Shown: positions 13,405 through 24,537 of the stretch, piece by piece
How positions within the stretch are numbered: position 1 is the stretch's first letter
How the letters are laid out: each line of letters begins with the position of its first letter
Source: Isoetes taiwanensis
Lineage: Eukaryota; Streptophyta; Lycopodiopsida; Isoetales; Isoetaceae
Length of the DNA: 64,000 nt
Reading direction: 5' to 3'
Assembly (NCBI GenBank): GCA_021234155.1
Contig: JAJEKV010000023.1
Coordinates: forward strand, 9,621,141-9,685,140
Translations under genes and position numbers: made by a program
The notes under the pieces: model-generated
Seen by the model: the letters and a program-made list of their open reading frames with translations, nothing else
Databases searched by the model: none
Told to the model about the DNA's origin: nothing

Positions 13405-13417
13405 TTTTGGGGGAGAA
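13405..13417 (+). other. Polypurine tract of LTR element 1
   Basis: TTTTGGGGGAGAA immediately precedes the 3' LTR start TGTGACG, as expected for plus-strand priming. Confidence 0.75.
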
Positions 13418-15197
13418 TGTGACGTTTCCAAAGACAAAGATACCCCGTGACGTATATTGTAATCGCCATCGCCACGCTGCACACGCCACCCCGACCGACG
13501 GTAACGCCAACGTAGCCAAGTGGGTAGCCCCTAGGGGCAACTTGCTAAGAATGCATTAGTATTAATGTGCACATTTTCCAATGTACACATTAATGTGGGC
13601 ACACATTTCCATGGCCACTTGATGCCAAGTGGGCCATACCCATAGGTGTAATTAATGTGCACATTTTCCAATGTACACATTCATTAATGTGCACACATTT
13701 CCATGTGAGCACATTTGGGTGCACATTATTTCCATGTGGGCACATTTGGCCACCTAGCCCTTAAAGGCAGGGTTTTCCCACTATCCCACATGCCTAAAGG
13801 GGATAATTGGAAACCCTAGCCACCCCTTGTCTATTTAAGTAGGAGAACCCTAACTTGCCCATTTTCGTTTTTTAGGTTTTTAGAGTTCGCTTTGGTCGCC
13901 TCAAGAGCCAAAACCGCCTCCCATGACTTCTGAGAGAACCGCATCATTAGTTTTCTTCCTTGATTCGAGCATTTCACAGATGGATGGTCGAAGTTCAGTC
14001 GAGGAGGAACTCAAGGATCGTATTTAGGCAATTTAGTAGTCTAAACCCCATTTCAGCCATCGAATCAAGAGGTTTAGCCTCTTAAATTGCCCATAGCCCC
14101 TCTAGCACTCTAGATAGCAGATTCTAACTAAAAGAACCTTAACTCTATGATATAGATTAGATCTTTGTTCTTTAGTTCTTCCGCGGATGTATATGGATGA
14201 TGTATCTCTCAGAACCCTTTGTATTGGGAAGGGGGTAGAGACCCAAAGCTTGGTAGTAGATGCTCCTAGATTAGCCTCTAGCACACTATAGATGCTGGCC
14301 CGCATTAACAGCTGCCCACCGCGGTTGTGTTCTTAGGGGTCGACCGGGTTGATAAGGGTGGTCAGGTTCATAGCGTTGCTGCTCTCTGGATGAAAAGCCC
14401 ACCCGGGAGCACCGCAGACTTAGCGCTTAATACTCGTGGACCGCGGCACCCCGAAAGTATGAGTTCGACACCCGCTGGGGATAAGAGCCGCGGCCTCGGG
14501 CGCACCTGCCACCGTGATTTCAGCCAGGTCCGTGGTGCGGGTTGTGTCGGGTAATGTGGCCTGACCGGTCGCGGTGGTAGTTCCTTCAAGTGGGTTAAAG
14601 TCGAAAATTTACTTGGTGTCCTCTAGTCCGCCGCTATGGCATTGATCATCCGGTGGGAGAGAAACCTCCTACCGCTTCATCGGTCTGGGGGAGATGTAAC
14701 CCGCTATAGCCCCTTTGGCTATGATCCCGCAAGAAGCACGGCCCAACCCCCGTTCTTCAACCTATCCGCAGTGTAACGCCAGGAGGGGCGGATGGAGGAC
14801 AACCTAAGCCATGTTCATGTGCCCAAACCATTGCCATGAATTCCCTGCCCGCAATGAACCTCCGAGACCCAAGCCGCCGGGCCATCCCTTTGAGTCCGGA
14901 GCCTTGGGTAGGGGATTCCCCTATGTGATGTGCCGATCTTTGTCTATGCAGATATGTGGAGGGCCATCCTTCGCGGATGGTCATATGATATTGATGTATG
15001 TGCACGACATGTATGTTTACGCCTCAGCCTAGGTAGGCCCCGAGGGGAGAATGACCCTTCCACTCTTCCCCACCGGAACCCGCCACTTTTTGGCAGTTGT
15101 CATGTGGAGGGCCCCAGACAGCATGGAGCGGGTATGGGGATGAACTCCTCGCTTGTGTACCGGTGAGGGCACCGTGATAACGAGTAGGGGACGCCCA
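13418..15197 (+). repeat. 3' LTR of element 1
   Basis: This is the second copy of the 1.78-kb terminal repeat. Many differences from the 5' copy fall at CTG/CAG-like words, for example GATGCTGG here against GATGCGCA there. Element age cannot be read from the divergence until those are resolved. Its end is placed at ACGCCCA, two bases either way being possible. Confidence 0.85.
13832..13839 (+). promoter_or_regulatory. TATA-like box in 3' LTR
   Basis: TATTTAAG matches 3821-3828 in the 5' LTR. If used in the 3' LTR it would read out into the interrupted DUF7869 frame beyond 15198. Confidence 0.45.
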
Positions 15198-15202
15198 CCC
15201 AT
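15198..15202. repeat. Right target site duplication (CCCAT) of LTR element 1
   Basis: CCCAT follows the 3' LTR and matches GCCAT at 3401-3405 in four of five bases. Confidence 0.6.
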
Positions 15203-16594
15203 GGTCTTTAAAGGGAAGTCTGAAGCAAAGTATTTTTGACGTATCCAAACTTGTATGGTGACCCAAACCCGACATTACAATCCTTAACAAGATCCCGTAG
15301 GCGAAAGCAAGAGCAACTACCACCGCGGTTTTACTTTCAACTTGACAACACTATAAGAGAGAACAAGAATCAAACACTTTTGCTTATTGTGCTATGCTAG
15401 TAGGGAGCTGAGGATCTTCGTAAAAGTAAAGCTCGGATTTTTACTTGTAGGGCACACCCATGATCGATTGACCAGATGTTCAGCCACAGATTTTCCGGTG
15501 GCTTTAGAAGTTTTTGTCTTCCTACTTTAGTTCAAGTCATTGAAGATTCTACACTCCTACCCAAAGCTGGTCGAGTTTTAAAGAGATCGCAGACTTTAGA
15601 GAGTTTGTTTTTCCTCAACGTTTTGATAGAGAACTAGTCGCGGAACAAGTTGAATGATCTTTACCTTTCAACATCACATCAAGTTCTACTTTTGAAGGAT
15701 GGACAAAGCTTTTACTGTGGGAAGAAGTACACCACAACCAAGGATTGGAGTCCGCCAGAGGGATTGCACTTCCTTAAATTTGTTCCGCACTCATTGCCTC
15801 ATAGAGCGTGCACAGCAACTTCCTCTCAAAAAATCCTAACGAGTCCAAGGTAAGAAAAGTACACCATTGACATCCTAAAAGCCATTGAAAATGGCATTTC
15901 TGGCTTCAAGTACTTCTAAGAAGATCAATTGTGGTGGACAAATTTTCTTGACCGTAAAGAGATCTTGCAAAAATCTAGCTCTAAGACGCTTGCAAGAACC
16001 AAGTTTAATGGCCCTGATACCTTCCATCAACCCCGTAACCAAACAGTCCAAGCAATGCTACAATAGCACCTGGCCAGAGGAAGACGCAGACCGAAGTCAT
16101 GTACCTTGACTAAGACGTAGGGAATGAGCCCCAAGGCAATATCACAAAATTGCCAAAGGTATGCCGATTGCTCTTCAAATGAGGAAGATGACAAAGTCGA
16201 CCTTTGGATAGCAAAAGTTCTTGATACCAAGGAGGAAGGCTTAGTAACTAAACTCAAGATTCATTGACTGGGTGACACGCTCTAAAAATGCTTTTGAAGG
16301 TAGGTATGAATTGTGAAATGAGAAGTCAAGGAAAAGGGAGGAAGTCTAAGAAAGTGGGTCGAGGGGATGAGCCGAACTTGAATAATGTGACTATATTATG
16401 CTATGATTTCAAATTGAAATCGACAATCGCCTCGCACCAAAAACTGGTAATTTGCTTAAAAAGGCTTGTAATTACGAAGAAGAGGATGAAGAAGGGAGTG
16501 GTGGTGGCAATGCTTCACCATCGTTGATAGTGATGAGGAAGACAACTCAAGCACTTCCTCGAGTGGACAAGTGAAAGAAGTGAAGGAGATGAGA
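15198..16594 (+). pseudogene. DUF7869-type element protein, 3' part
   Basis: This continues the protein broken at 3405. In order it shows a VFLTYPNLYGDPN-like block (15235), FYFQLDNTIRENKNQ (about 15330-15370), IFVKVKLGFLLVGHTHD (about 15415-15463), and IDQMFSHRFS directly after a one-base shift. Then come LPTLVQVIEDS (15525), LNDL (about 15650), KKYTTTKDWSPPEGLHFLKFVP (15720-15790) and near the end VDLWIAKVLDTKEEG (about 16198). An acidic Ser-rich tail ends near 16594. LDN-x-x-REN and GHTH-D-x-ID are the family hallmarks. The break inside GHTHD[Q]IDQMF is exactly a missing A of CAG (GATCGATTG at 15463). Homopolymer and one-base shifts interrupt other blocks. Function is unknown; the family is transposon-associated. 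Confidence 0.75.
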
Positions 16595-17700
16595 ATGGCA
16601 TAAAATGAACATGATGACGCCCCGGATCCCTCCTTCATCACTCCTCACACTTTTGCACATAACCTAGTCTTAGAAAAGACCAGAATTTTGCATGTGAATA
16701 TGAAGATTTTATCTTCAAATTTTGAGAATACTACAAGATCGGGCCATATGACATTTTACTTCAATTTTTGTTAAATATTTTATCCTTTGAAATTAGAGTT
16801 TCTAAAAAACGTATCTCAAGAACATTCTATTTGCTCAAAAATTGTCACTTTAAAAAAGTTAATTCTCGCTCCAAAAAAAAAAAACTAGTCATTTGAAGGG
16901 GTCAAATTGAATTTCATGCAACTTTTTTTACCTCATTTTATCCCTTTTTTGTAAAAAATGAATCTTTTAGGAATATTCCTTTGCTCTTTTTTCGATGATT
17001 TGCTTCCGCTTTAATTAGTGTTGTTCTAAGGGCTTAATATTTGCAAAAGGCTTAACATTCCAATTTTTTAAAAAGGTTGCACGAATCTTAGGTAGGCTTA
17101 AAAAAAAAAAAATAAAAAATATTAGCCAAGATTTTTGGATCCTCCCCGCCTCGAGGTCAGAATTTGCCTTTCCTCCCGGAGTGTGTTGGAGGAATTTAGC
17201 CAACTTTTGACGCCTTTGAGGATCGCAGTGTTCCTCGGATTCGGGCCATTATTGCTCTTTTCCGTCATTCATTAGTTTTGTAGCTTTAGTTTTCAAAAGT
17301 TTCTTTGAAAGCAAAATCGCATGCCTTTGAGCTACAAATTTGAAACATTTTTTTTATGTGTGTTTGAATATTTGCGTAGGAACAACAAGGCATTTTAACA
17401 AAGATGGCATTTTAACAGTGAGAAAGGCCCTGACGCCTTCATTTTCTTTCCAATCGCAACAAATTTACCAAATGGATTACTTCGCGGAGGTAAGTTGCAC
17501 CATTTCTTTCCTCCTGCTTTTCCTTAGGTTCCGCTTTTTATGTCGCTATACTAGAGTTTTTGTATTCTTCAGATTACAGCCCATAAATGCCTCCGTGTAT
17601 GGTTTCTTTGATATGCATCGGGTAGGTGTAAAGTAAATTTGTCTAAAAAAAATTACCAACCCCACATGCATGTATAAAAATCATGGAGGTTTGAGTCAAA
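16595..17700. other. Intergenic, AT-rich
   Basis: No gene is recognised. A + strand frame at 17340-17486 ends at a good splice donor (GAG|GTAAGT), so a small upstream exon of the following relic is possible, but its sequence matches nothing I know. Confidence 0.4.
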
Positions 17701-17714
17701 TCACCAAACCCTCT

Positions 17715-20230
17715 CCGATGGAACATGGTTATCTGGAGCGTTTTTAAAATATAGCGTATCGTTGTGTCTTACCAAACCCTTCAATCAAGAAGACGGATAA
17801 TTACAAAGGCCGCTATCCGAGGGATGAAGGCAAGGACGATGCACCTGTAGATTACCTTTACGCTTTTGAACTTCAAAAGTGGGTATCGCCCCTTTTCTAG
17901 ACACAATGTTTTTGCACATCATTGTAAGATCTCAAGAATTTATTCCATTGTTTATTTATGCGGATGTGATGCTCTCATGTTGGAAGAACTTAAAATCAAG
18001 CCCCCGGGCAGATGAGAAAGTAAGGACATAGGAGTTAGATGAGTACCCTTTTTTATTTCAGGGATAACTATGTTCAAGATCTTCTATATGACCGGGCAGT
18101 AAAATTCTAATGCCTTCAAACCGCCTTTCAAATGGCAATTTACATCCGGCAACATTTCTTGGGTAATATCCAAGTATATAAATGAATTTTCAAGATAATG
18201 TTTGCTGCTTCCAAAGCATTCTACTTTAATATGTCTGTCGATGGAAATTTCATTGACCAATTGACAATCGTGGTTACAAAGGCAGGAGCTAGTCCGTCAA
18301 GGACTCTTGTTACTTGTTAATAGTTCCTCTCATCCCCGACATTTTTGCTCTTCTTCCTTTTGCAGCCAGTAGCAAATGCTCTAGAAGTCTATGGATTTCA
18401 AAGAGGAGATGCAATAGCAATTGATATGCCAATGCATGTTGAGTCCGTGGATAATATACCTAGGAATTATATTAGCAGTCGTAGTAGTCTCAATAGCGAC
18501 AAATGTTCCCGGGCAGAAATTGCTACATGGCTTCAGATTTCCAAAGCCAAAGCAATTTTTACACAGTTTTTAAGCTTAAGCACATATAGAAAAATTTGTT
18601 TTGTTTTATTTTCATCAATAGTTGTCTATAGCTATGCTTTTAGTACGATGCTAGATGCCTTCATAATGGGATTGTTTGACTATGGTACATTAGCTTTATG
18701 ATAAAAACTTTTCATGGACAAGATCCTTAGAGTTGGCAAAAATAATTCAGACAGACAGTGAGCAGCCATGTATGGGCAGGAGAAAACTTATATATTGTTT
18801 ATCTAATACATGCATTTTTCAATTCCGAAGTTGCATGCGTCATGGTTGAAGCTAAAATCACCAAATGCAATTGTTATTGCACTCGACTGAAAAAGAAGCT
18901 AGGGGTTGTTCTACGGTGGGATATGTCGTGGAGTCAATTTCTTACTTATGCCACTAAAAGAAAGAGGTAAGTCTTAGCGCCTTTAGTTAGACATTATGTC
19001 ATGCAAAGGACATAACTTCAGGGAGTATATTTGTAGATATCAATTGAGGAAGAAAGTGAGCAAATGTAAATGGTCAATGGATGATATATATATAACCGCT
19101 TATTTAAATTGAGTAGTTTTATTAAATCATTCTTGTATTATGGCTTGAGCCTTTGGGCACCTTTATCCCAAATAGATATGTGAAGTATAAATATATATTT
19201 TTCTGGCAAGATGATCTTTATAGCCCTTCCTTAAGACCGCTTTTGCCAAAGGCTTGGAAATAGGAAAACTCCAAAGGAAACCGGACTTCAGATTTAACGA
19301 GTTTAAAGTGGAATTTAACCGATATTGGGACATAAGTGCCCACATACAAGAAGAAACCCCTTGTTGGATAAGAAAGAAATCTATTATTGGGTTTAGTCAT
19401 CCCGATTTTATGGTCATTTAGATTAAAAAGACCACAAGAATATAAGGCTATCCATCAATCAGCCACCGCCGGGCCGTGGTAAATATACTATTTTTTCGGG
19501 TACCATGTATGAATGGTTTTATTAATGCAATAATATGTTCACACCTATTGCTTATTATTTTTTGTTTTTCCATTTTCATTTCTATACGCCTTTAAGAAAG
19601 TAATAGAAAATGGTTGACTGATCAAATAATGTATCACGACCGACGATTGACCTGTTAAAACATATCGAAAGCAAGTGAGTAATCGTTAAACATATGGAAA
19701 GCAAGTGAGTATCAGAAATATATGATCAAGCTTATTGATGCATGCATATGGTTGAAAAACAATGAAATGTTGTGTGCTCAAAGCTTAGACTTTAACAAAG
19801 TTATAAACAATGATAGGCATTTTTTTCTATGCCGCTTAGAGGCTGGGTTTGTTTTCACACCAATCATCTTGGTATGTTTCTCTAAAGTGGCCTTGGTATC
19901 ATTTGATATAAAGGATGCAAAAGTCACAACCTTGGGTACGGTACCAAGCATGGTGAAGTAATCGAGGAAAACATCCCTGTATGGAGTCACTTGATTGGTC
20001 TAGTATCAACCGGGTTGAAAATGCATATGGATCTCAAGCATTGTTAACTTCAATTAATTTGACTGTGATCCTTTGGGACTCACCGGCTAAGCATCAAGTC
20101 CAGATGATGACCGTGGTTGAGTGCAAAAAAACAGGTACAAGCTTAGTACTTGATTGTTGTGGGGCACGAGCTTGCTTCAGCCACAAGCATTTGCACATTT
20201 CAACCCTTGTATGACCACATCATTTGTGAT
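17715..20230 (+). pseudogene. Acyl-activating enzyme (AMP-dependent synthetase, AAE17/18-like) relic
   Basis: Exon-like blocks appear in the right order for the plant peroxisomal-type acyl-activating enzymes. They are NIAYRCVLPNPS and PRDEGKDDAPV (17750-17860), then after a TTTTGCAG acceptor PVANALEVYGFQRGDAIAID (18367 on), IIYLGIILA and EIATWLQISKAKAIFTQ (18430-18565). Next come RWDMSWSQFLTY (about 18915), AKVTTLGTVPSMVK (19917-19960) and MESLDWSSI (19981), then a GGTELASAT-like block near 20160. These enzymes adenylate a carboxylic acid and form a CoA thioester. The ATP-binding P-loop and the C-terminal lid were not found. Frames shift repeatedly within exons; at 18497 AGCGACAAATG looks like AGCAGACAAATG with an A lost. 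It is either a decayed copy or a damaged reading of a gene truncated at its 3' end. Confidence 0.65.
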
Positions 20231-20989
20231 ACTGGCGATGATAAGAGTTTTCGACATGATGTAGCCGCTTGGTTAAGGTTTACTATTGTGTGGATCTATG
20301 AGTCCCTTTATCTTTGGGCATCTTTGGGCATGTAAATGAACATTTTTGTACATATGAAAGGCTTAACCTAGTGAGATCTATTAATGAGCTTAAAATTGTT
20401 GGTTCCAACCTAAATCAATGATGCTTGTCTATGACTTTTGTTGTTAGTTTTCGTGGATGTGAAAAGATGGTATGTAAGAAAAAGGTTCCAAAATTTCTTT
20501 TGTAATAGCCTGTAGGCACTAGAGCTTGAGTGTTAAATCTACGTAAGTTTGACTTTGTGTGTTGTAATTTTAATGATTTAGCTTGCGTAACTTATGCAAG
20601 TTATGAAGCCTATTTATGGAAAAAGAAAAAATGTATAAAATTGGTTAATTAGCTAAATGATAAATATAAACAATGTGGAAGCATATCGTTATCTTTGGTT
20701 CCCAATCCATCATTTGCATGTTTTCTTAGCTCTTTGTCCGCTATTTTAGGTGGTTTCATGGGTAATATCCGGGGAAATCATTGTATTTACATGCATAAAT
20801 AAGGAGCAAAGAAACACCTAAGTTTTGTGCTTAGTAATGCATGCTATTAGCTTTTGTCTAAGGTAGCCTATCTTAAAAAACAAACGAATGTAATTTCCAA
20901 CAATTAGGTCTAATGCAAATTTTTTATGCAATGGCTTTTTGTCCTTGAATAAGTCACCACTTGTCCACACATGATGTAACCGCGATGTC
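20231..20989. other. Intergenic
   Basis: AT-rich sequence without recognised genes or strong repeats. Confidence 0.5.
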
Positions 20990-21590
20990 CCTACATAGTC
21001 CGGATGCTAGTGTGCCCACCAACACCGAAGCTCCTATTAATAGTAGTGCGCAAAGAACTTTGATACATATACCTCCCCGCCACATGAGGAGAAAACCACA
21101 ATGTCGCAAGTAATAGAAACATCAAATTTTTCAAACCAACCTTTTTGCTTTTTTCTCTTACTTGTCGTGACTTGGTTTGGTTAGGTGTCTTCATCAAGTG
21201 CGCTTTGGGATTCATGATGGTTGGACACACCGATGATGACATAGATGCCCCTTGGAAACTACTCTACTCTAATGAGAAGATCGATGCATTGACTATTCCA
21301 GAGCTTATGCAACTCTTCAGCAAAAAGTAGTTCCAAGTCTCCTTCACCTTACCTTGTGACTGAGGTTCCTAATTGGAAGGAATTCGTGGAAAGGTTTTAT
21401 CCCCGATAAGAAGGACCGCTTATGTGGTCATTTGGAACCTCTACTCTTCAAGTTCTCAAGATGAAGGATGGATGGCCACTAATGTTCTACAAGATGAGGC
21501 CAGTGGCATAGGGAGTGGCTCCTCAAAGGGAATCGTGGATGTGGAAGGAGGATGTCCGTGGTTTACCTACCATTCGACCAGGGAATAAAT
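20990..21590 (+). pseudogene. Second DUF7869-type relic, C-terminal part
   Basis: A + strand frame reads FIKCALGFMMVGHTDDDIDA (about 21190-21249) followed by LTIPELMQLF (21291-21320). In other frames VTEVPNWKEFV (about 21355) and GHLEPLLFKF (about 21428) follow. GFxxVGHTxDDID is the same hallmark as at 15440-15470, but the surrounding residues differ strongly, so this is another subfamily rather than a recent copy. The second His of GHTH is Asp here. The upstream LDN...REN block is not readable. No start; broken by stops and shifts. The function of the family is unknown. Confidence 0.6.
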
Positions 21591-21617
21591 TACTAATCGT
21601 GATATTTTTATTAGCCA

Positions 21618-22150
21618 GAATGACTTTAGCTAAACTTGCTCGATATTAATCCCAAAACTTTCTGTGGTTTAGCTAAACTCTACACATTTTTCCTCTCATA
21701 CTTTCTAGCATTTAGCTAAACTAACCCAAATATCACCCCAAAATTTCTATGGTGTGACCAACAAAAATTTTAAGACAAATTACTACACTTTTTTTTTCAA
21801 TTGTTTCCACTTATTTTAGTCATTTTCTTTGTGAAATCATTCTAAAATAATGTTAACTAGCAAAGTCTAGGACTCAAACTAATTCATAATGCTAGAAAAC
21901 TAAACTAGTAATCATATATTTCATATAAACTAGGATGATGTTAGCTAAACTAGCCCAAATTCATTCTAAAAGTTTCTATGGTTTGGCTAAACAATACAAA
22001 ATTTCACTCTCTTTACTTTCTAGTGTTTGGCTAAAAGGCTCTGTGGTTGGTGTAGTCTAAAAAAAAGTTAAGCTAAAATTATTATTTTTTCCCAATTTTT
22101 TCCATTTACTTTTAGCCAATTTTTTTTGAAATGTGCTAAAAATCGCCAAA
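21618..22150. repeat. Two direct copies of a TTTAGCTAAAC-rich unit
   Basis: A unit beginning near TTTAGCTAAACT at 21625 recurs from about 21932. Shared words are AAA(A)CTTTCTGTGGTTTAGCTAAAC, ACTTTCTAG(C/T)(A/G)TTT and the T-rich ATTTTTTCCA...TTTTAG block. GTTTAGCTAAAC is itself a palindrome. It looks like a dimerised non-coding MITE-like repeat; terminal inverted repeats are not clear. Confidence 0.5.
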
Positions 22151-24537
22151 TAGCTAAGTTTAGCCCCTTAAATTATTCCATGATTCATCATGTGGTCACC
22201 TAAGGTCAGGTAAACCATATGCAGCTTGAAAGATATAGGTGCATTGAGATCTTCTATTGCCAAGTACATGATGCATTGGGCAGCCTATTTCTAGAACGGG
22301 CGATAACTCGTGGTCCAACACATATATGAATGAAGTAATTGATCATCGGTCCACCTTTGTTATGAAGTGCTTGGGGACGCTCAGCCCCAGAGCGGCTATT
22401 CAGATTTCCGCCCAACACCGTGCAAAATGCATTGCAAGAACACAAAAATGTGTTGGTGGATGAGCGATTGAAGCATCTCACTATGTAGGGCCTTTCCTGC
22501 AGACCAAAGAACCCAGCTTGAAATATTTGATCCCTACCAAGATGTCAAGAAAAAGGAATGCCCTTGCTAACCAGGGCCACATGATAACCGCCTCGACGTG
22601 GATGGCTTTTTGGCCAAGAGGACCCAATAGAGGATCCTAATCTCCCCATTACTAAGAGGTGTTTGTTTCTTGATTAGAGCTTGTTGCCGAAAAGGGAACC
22701 TCATATGCAATGTAGTATAGGGATTGCTGGAGCAAGAAGTGGAGACCCAATCCTAATGACCCCACGCCTACCAACATTTGAAAACAATAGACTACGGTTA
22801 AGGTAGAGACCAAAGCCGTTGTTAGTGGTGATCCCCAATAGTGTGGGGCTCGGGCTGCGTGAATTAGTGGCTAAAGAAGCTAAGGACGATGATGAGAACT
22901 CTTGAGGTATGCAATGCTCTTTTACGTAATTACTATACCATATATATAACATGCAAGGTACAATAGAGTAGCTATTATTCATTACGCTCGCATTTTTCAT
23001 CTTAACACAAGAGCTCTTACACTATACATTGCGTAATAGGTGATTCACTCATCATCACCACCGCTAAGGTGATCCCACTTATCTCATAGCTATTGCGCCA
23101 GAAAGCCAAATAAGGTGGATCATAACACTAATCAACCCGAGGCAACTAATCTCAAGATCATAGCTTTTGATTGCAAATAGGATCGTGAAGAATACCCCTT
23201 ATTTGGCAAACCGACAAGATCATTGTAGCTCATTGAGCACTTGATCGCTGTGGATGTGGTGAACGTAAGAAGGCTTAATAATCCATGGGAGATGAATGAA
23301 CCCCTACCCCGATTGGAGCCGCTTTTATATTCCAAAAAATTATTGATGTGAATTATTGAGTAGACTATATCGCCATTATTGAGCTGCATAAAGAGTCATG
23401 TACACGCATAAGTATAATGCATATTTTGTATGGATATGTGTGTCAAGTGAAAACATGCTTTGTATCTTGGATTTTACTAAGGTAAAAGTATTTATGCTTG
23501 AATAATTTAGGTGTGATTGAAATTAGGGACCGCTGGGTGATAAAGTGGAGGTCAAGAGCACAACCTTACAAATTACTCAGGTTCGTACATCAAATAATAT
23601 TGATTAAGCTTATTACATCCTTACATCCCTGTAGAAGTGCTCATATATCATTATTATATCCCACCGTGATACATAAGTCTTCAACGATTCACTCATCATC
23701 AACACCGCCGAGGTGATGGCATTCAATTCATAGATCTCCCCGATAAGGAAGGAAGGTATTTTTATCGGGTCCACAATGTGGCGCAAAGACAATATAGTTG
23801 CTTATATCTAAACTTGATTAATTTGTGAGCTTGCAAGTGCAAATTGTTTTGCCGTATCACACCATTTGCCTAGTATATGTAGCATTATGATAGGGTTTTT
23901 TTTTGTATTTTTATACGCTTTTGCTATGGTTTTCATATGATTTGATGGGCTGATTGTGTGAGGCATACTAATTAGTATATCTAGAGAGCATTAATCAGAT
24001 TCTCATATTCGCGATGCCATATTATCTATGATTTTGCAATGGTTTAGCTTTGAATAATTTCTCCATGAAAACCAAATTTTTTAGTGCCCAAAAAAAACAC
24101 ATGCAAGCATCGAGCCTCTTATTTTAGGGTTTGTGGAAAAGAGGGCATGCTTTAGGGTTCTATAGTCCATTTTTTTCTTTGAATTCGAGATCTTCGCTTT
24201 TCGCTTGTTCTATCCTTCACAGGACCGAAGTTCTCTTTGAGGCAGCCGAAGTTTCTTTTTCCTATTTACATTGTGGAATGCAATCTTTGAGTATACGTGA
24301 ACCCGTGGCCTCGAACAAGGCAAAGGATATAGCTCAAGGGCGTGAAACTAAGCTTCGGCTTCAAGAAGGCCAAGAGAGATTATAATATTTCTTCGCCTCC
24401 CAACCCAACAGCCCGACCAAAATCTTTCTTTTTCTTTTGTTATACATAGCTTTCCCCAAAGATTCACATCCCGCCTCTTGTTTTTGCTCACCCTCCGCTG
24501 ATGCTAATATTAATGCTTTTGTGTTCCCCTCAGAGGG
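22151..24537. other. Intergenic, no recognised gene
   Basis: Only short frames are present. A 35-bp word, TTCACTCATCATC followed by ACCGC and AGGTGAT, occurs at 23042 and 23690. A + strand frame at 24131-24385 is open but matches no family I know. Confidence 0.45.

Larger units (their letters stand above)
3406..15197 (+). mobile_element. LTR retrotransposon 1, non-coding (LARD-like)
   Basis: The element is 11.8 kb. Two direct repeats of about 1.78 kb (3406-5186 and 13418-15197) bound an 8.2-kb interior. The left LTR is followed by a degenerate initiator-Met primer site, and the right LTR is preceded by a polypurine tract, giving + orientation. LTRs begin TGTGAC and end near CA; flanking GCCAT/CCCAT is a plausible target duplication. 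I could find no gag, protease, RT, RNase H or integrase motif in any frame of the interior. It therefore resembles a large retrotransposon derivative mobilised in trans, although heavy frame damage could hide decayed genes. It was inserted into the DUF7869-type protein. Confidence 0.8.

Noticed and set aside
13332-13417. Element 1 as two elements in tandem, because the bases before each LTR look slightly alike
   Set aside because: The left flank codes for the DUF7869-type protein, which resumes after the right LTR, so a single insertion explains both junctions.
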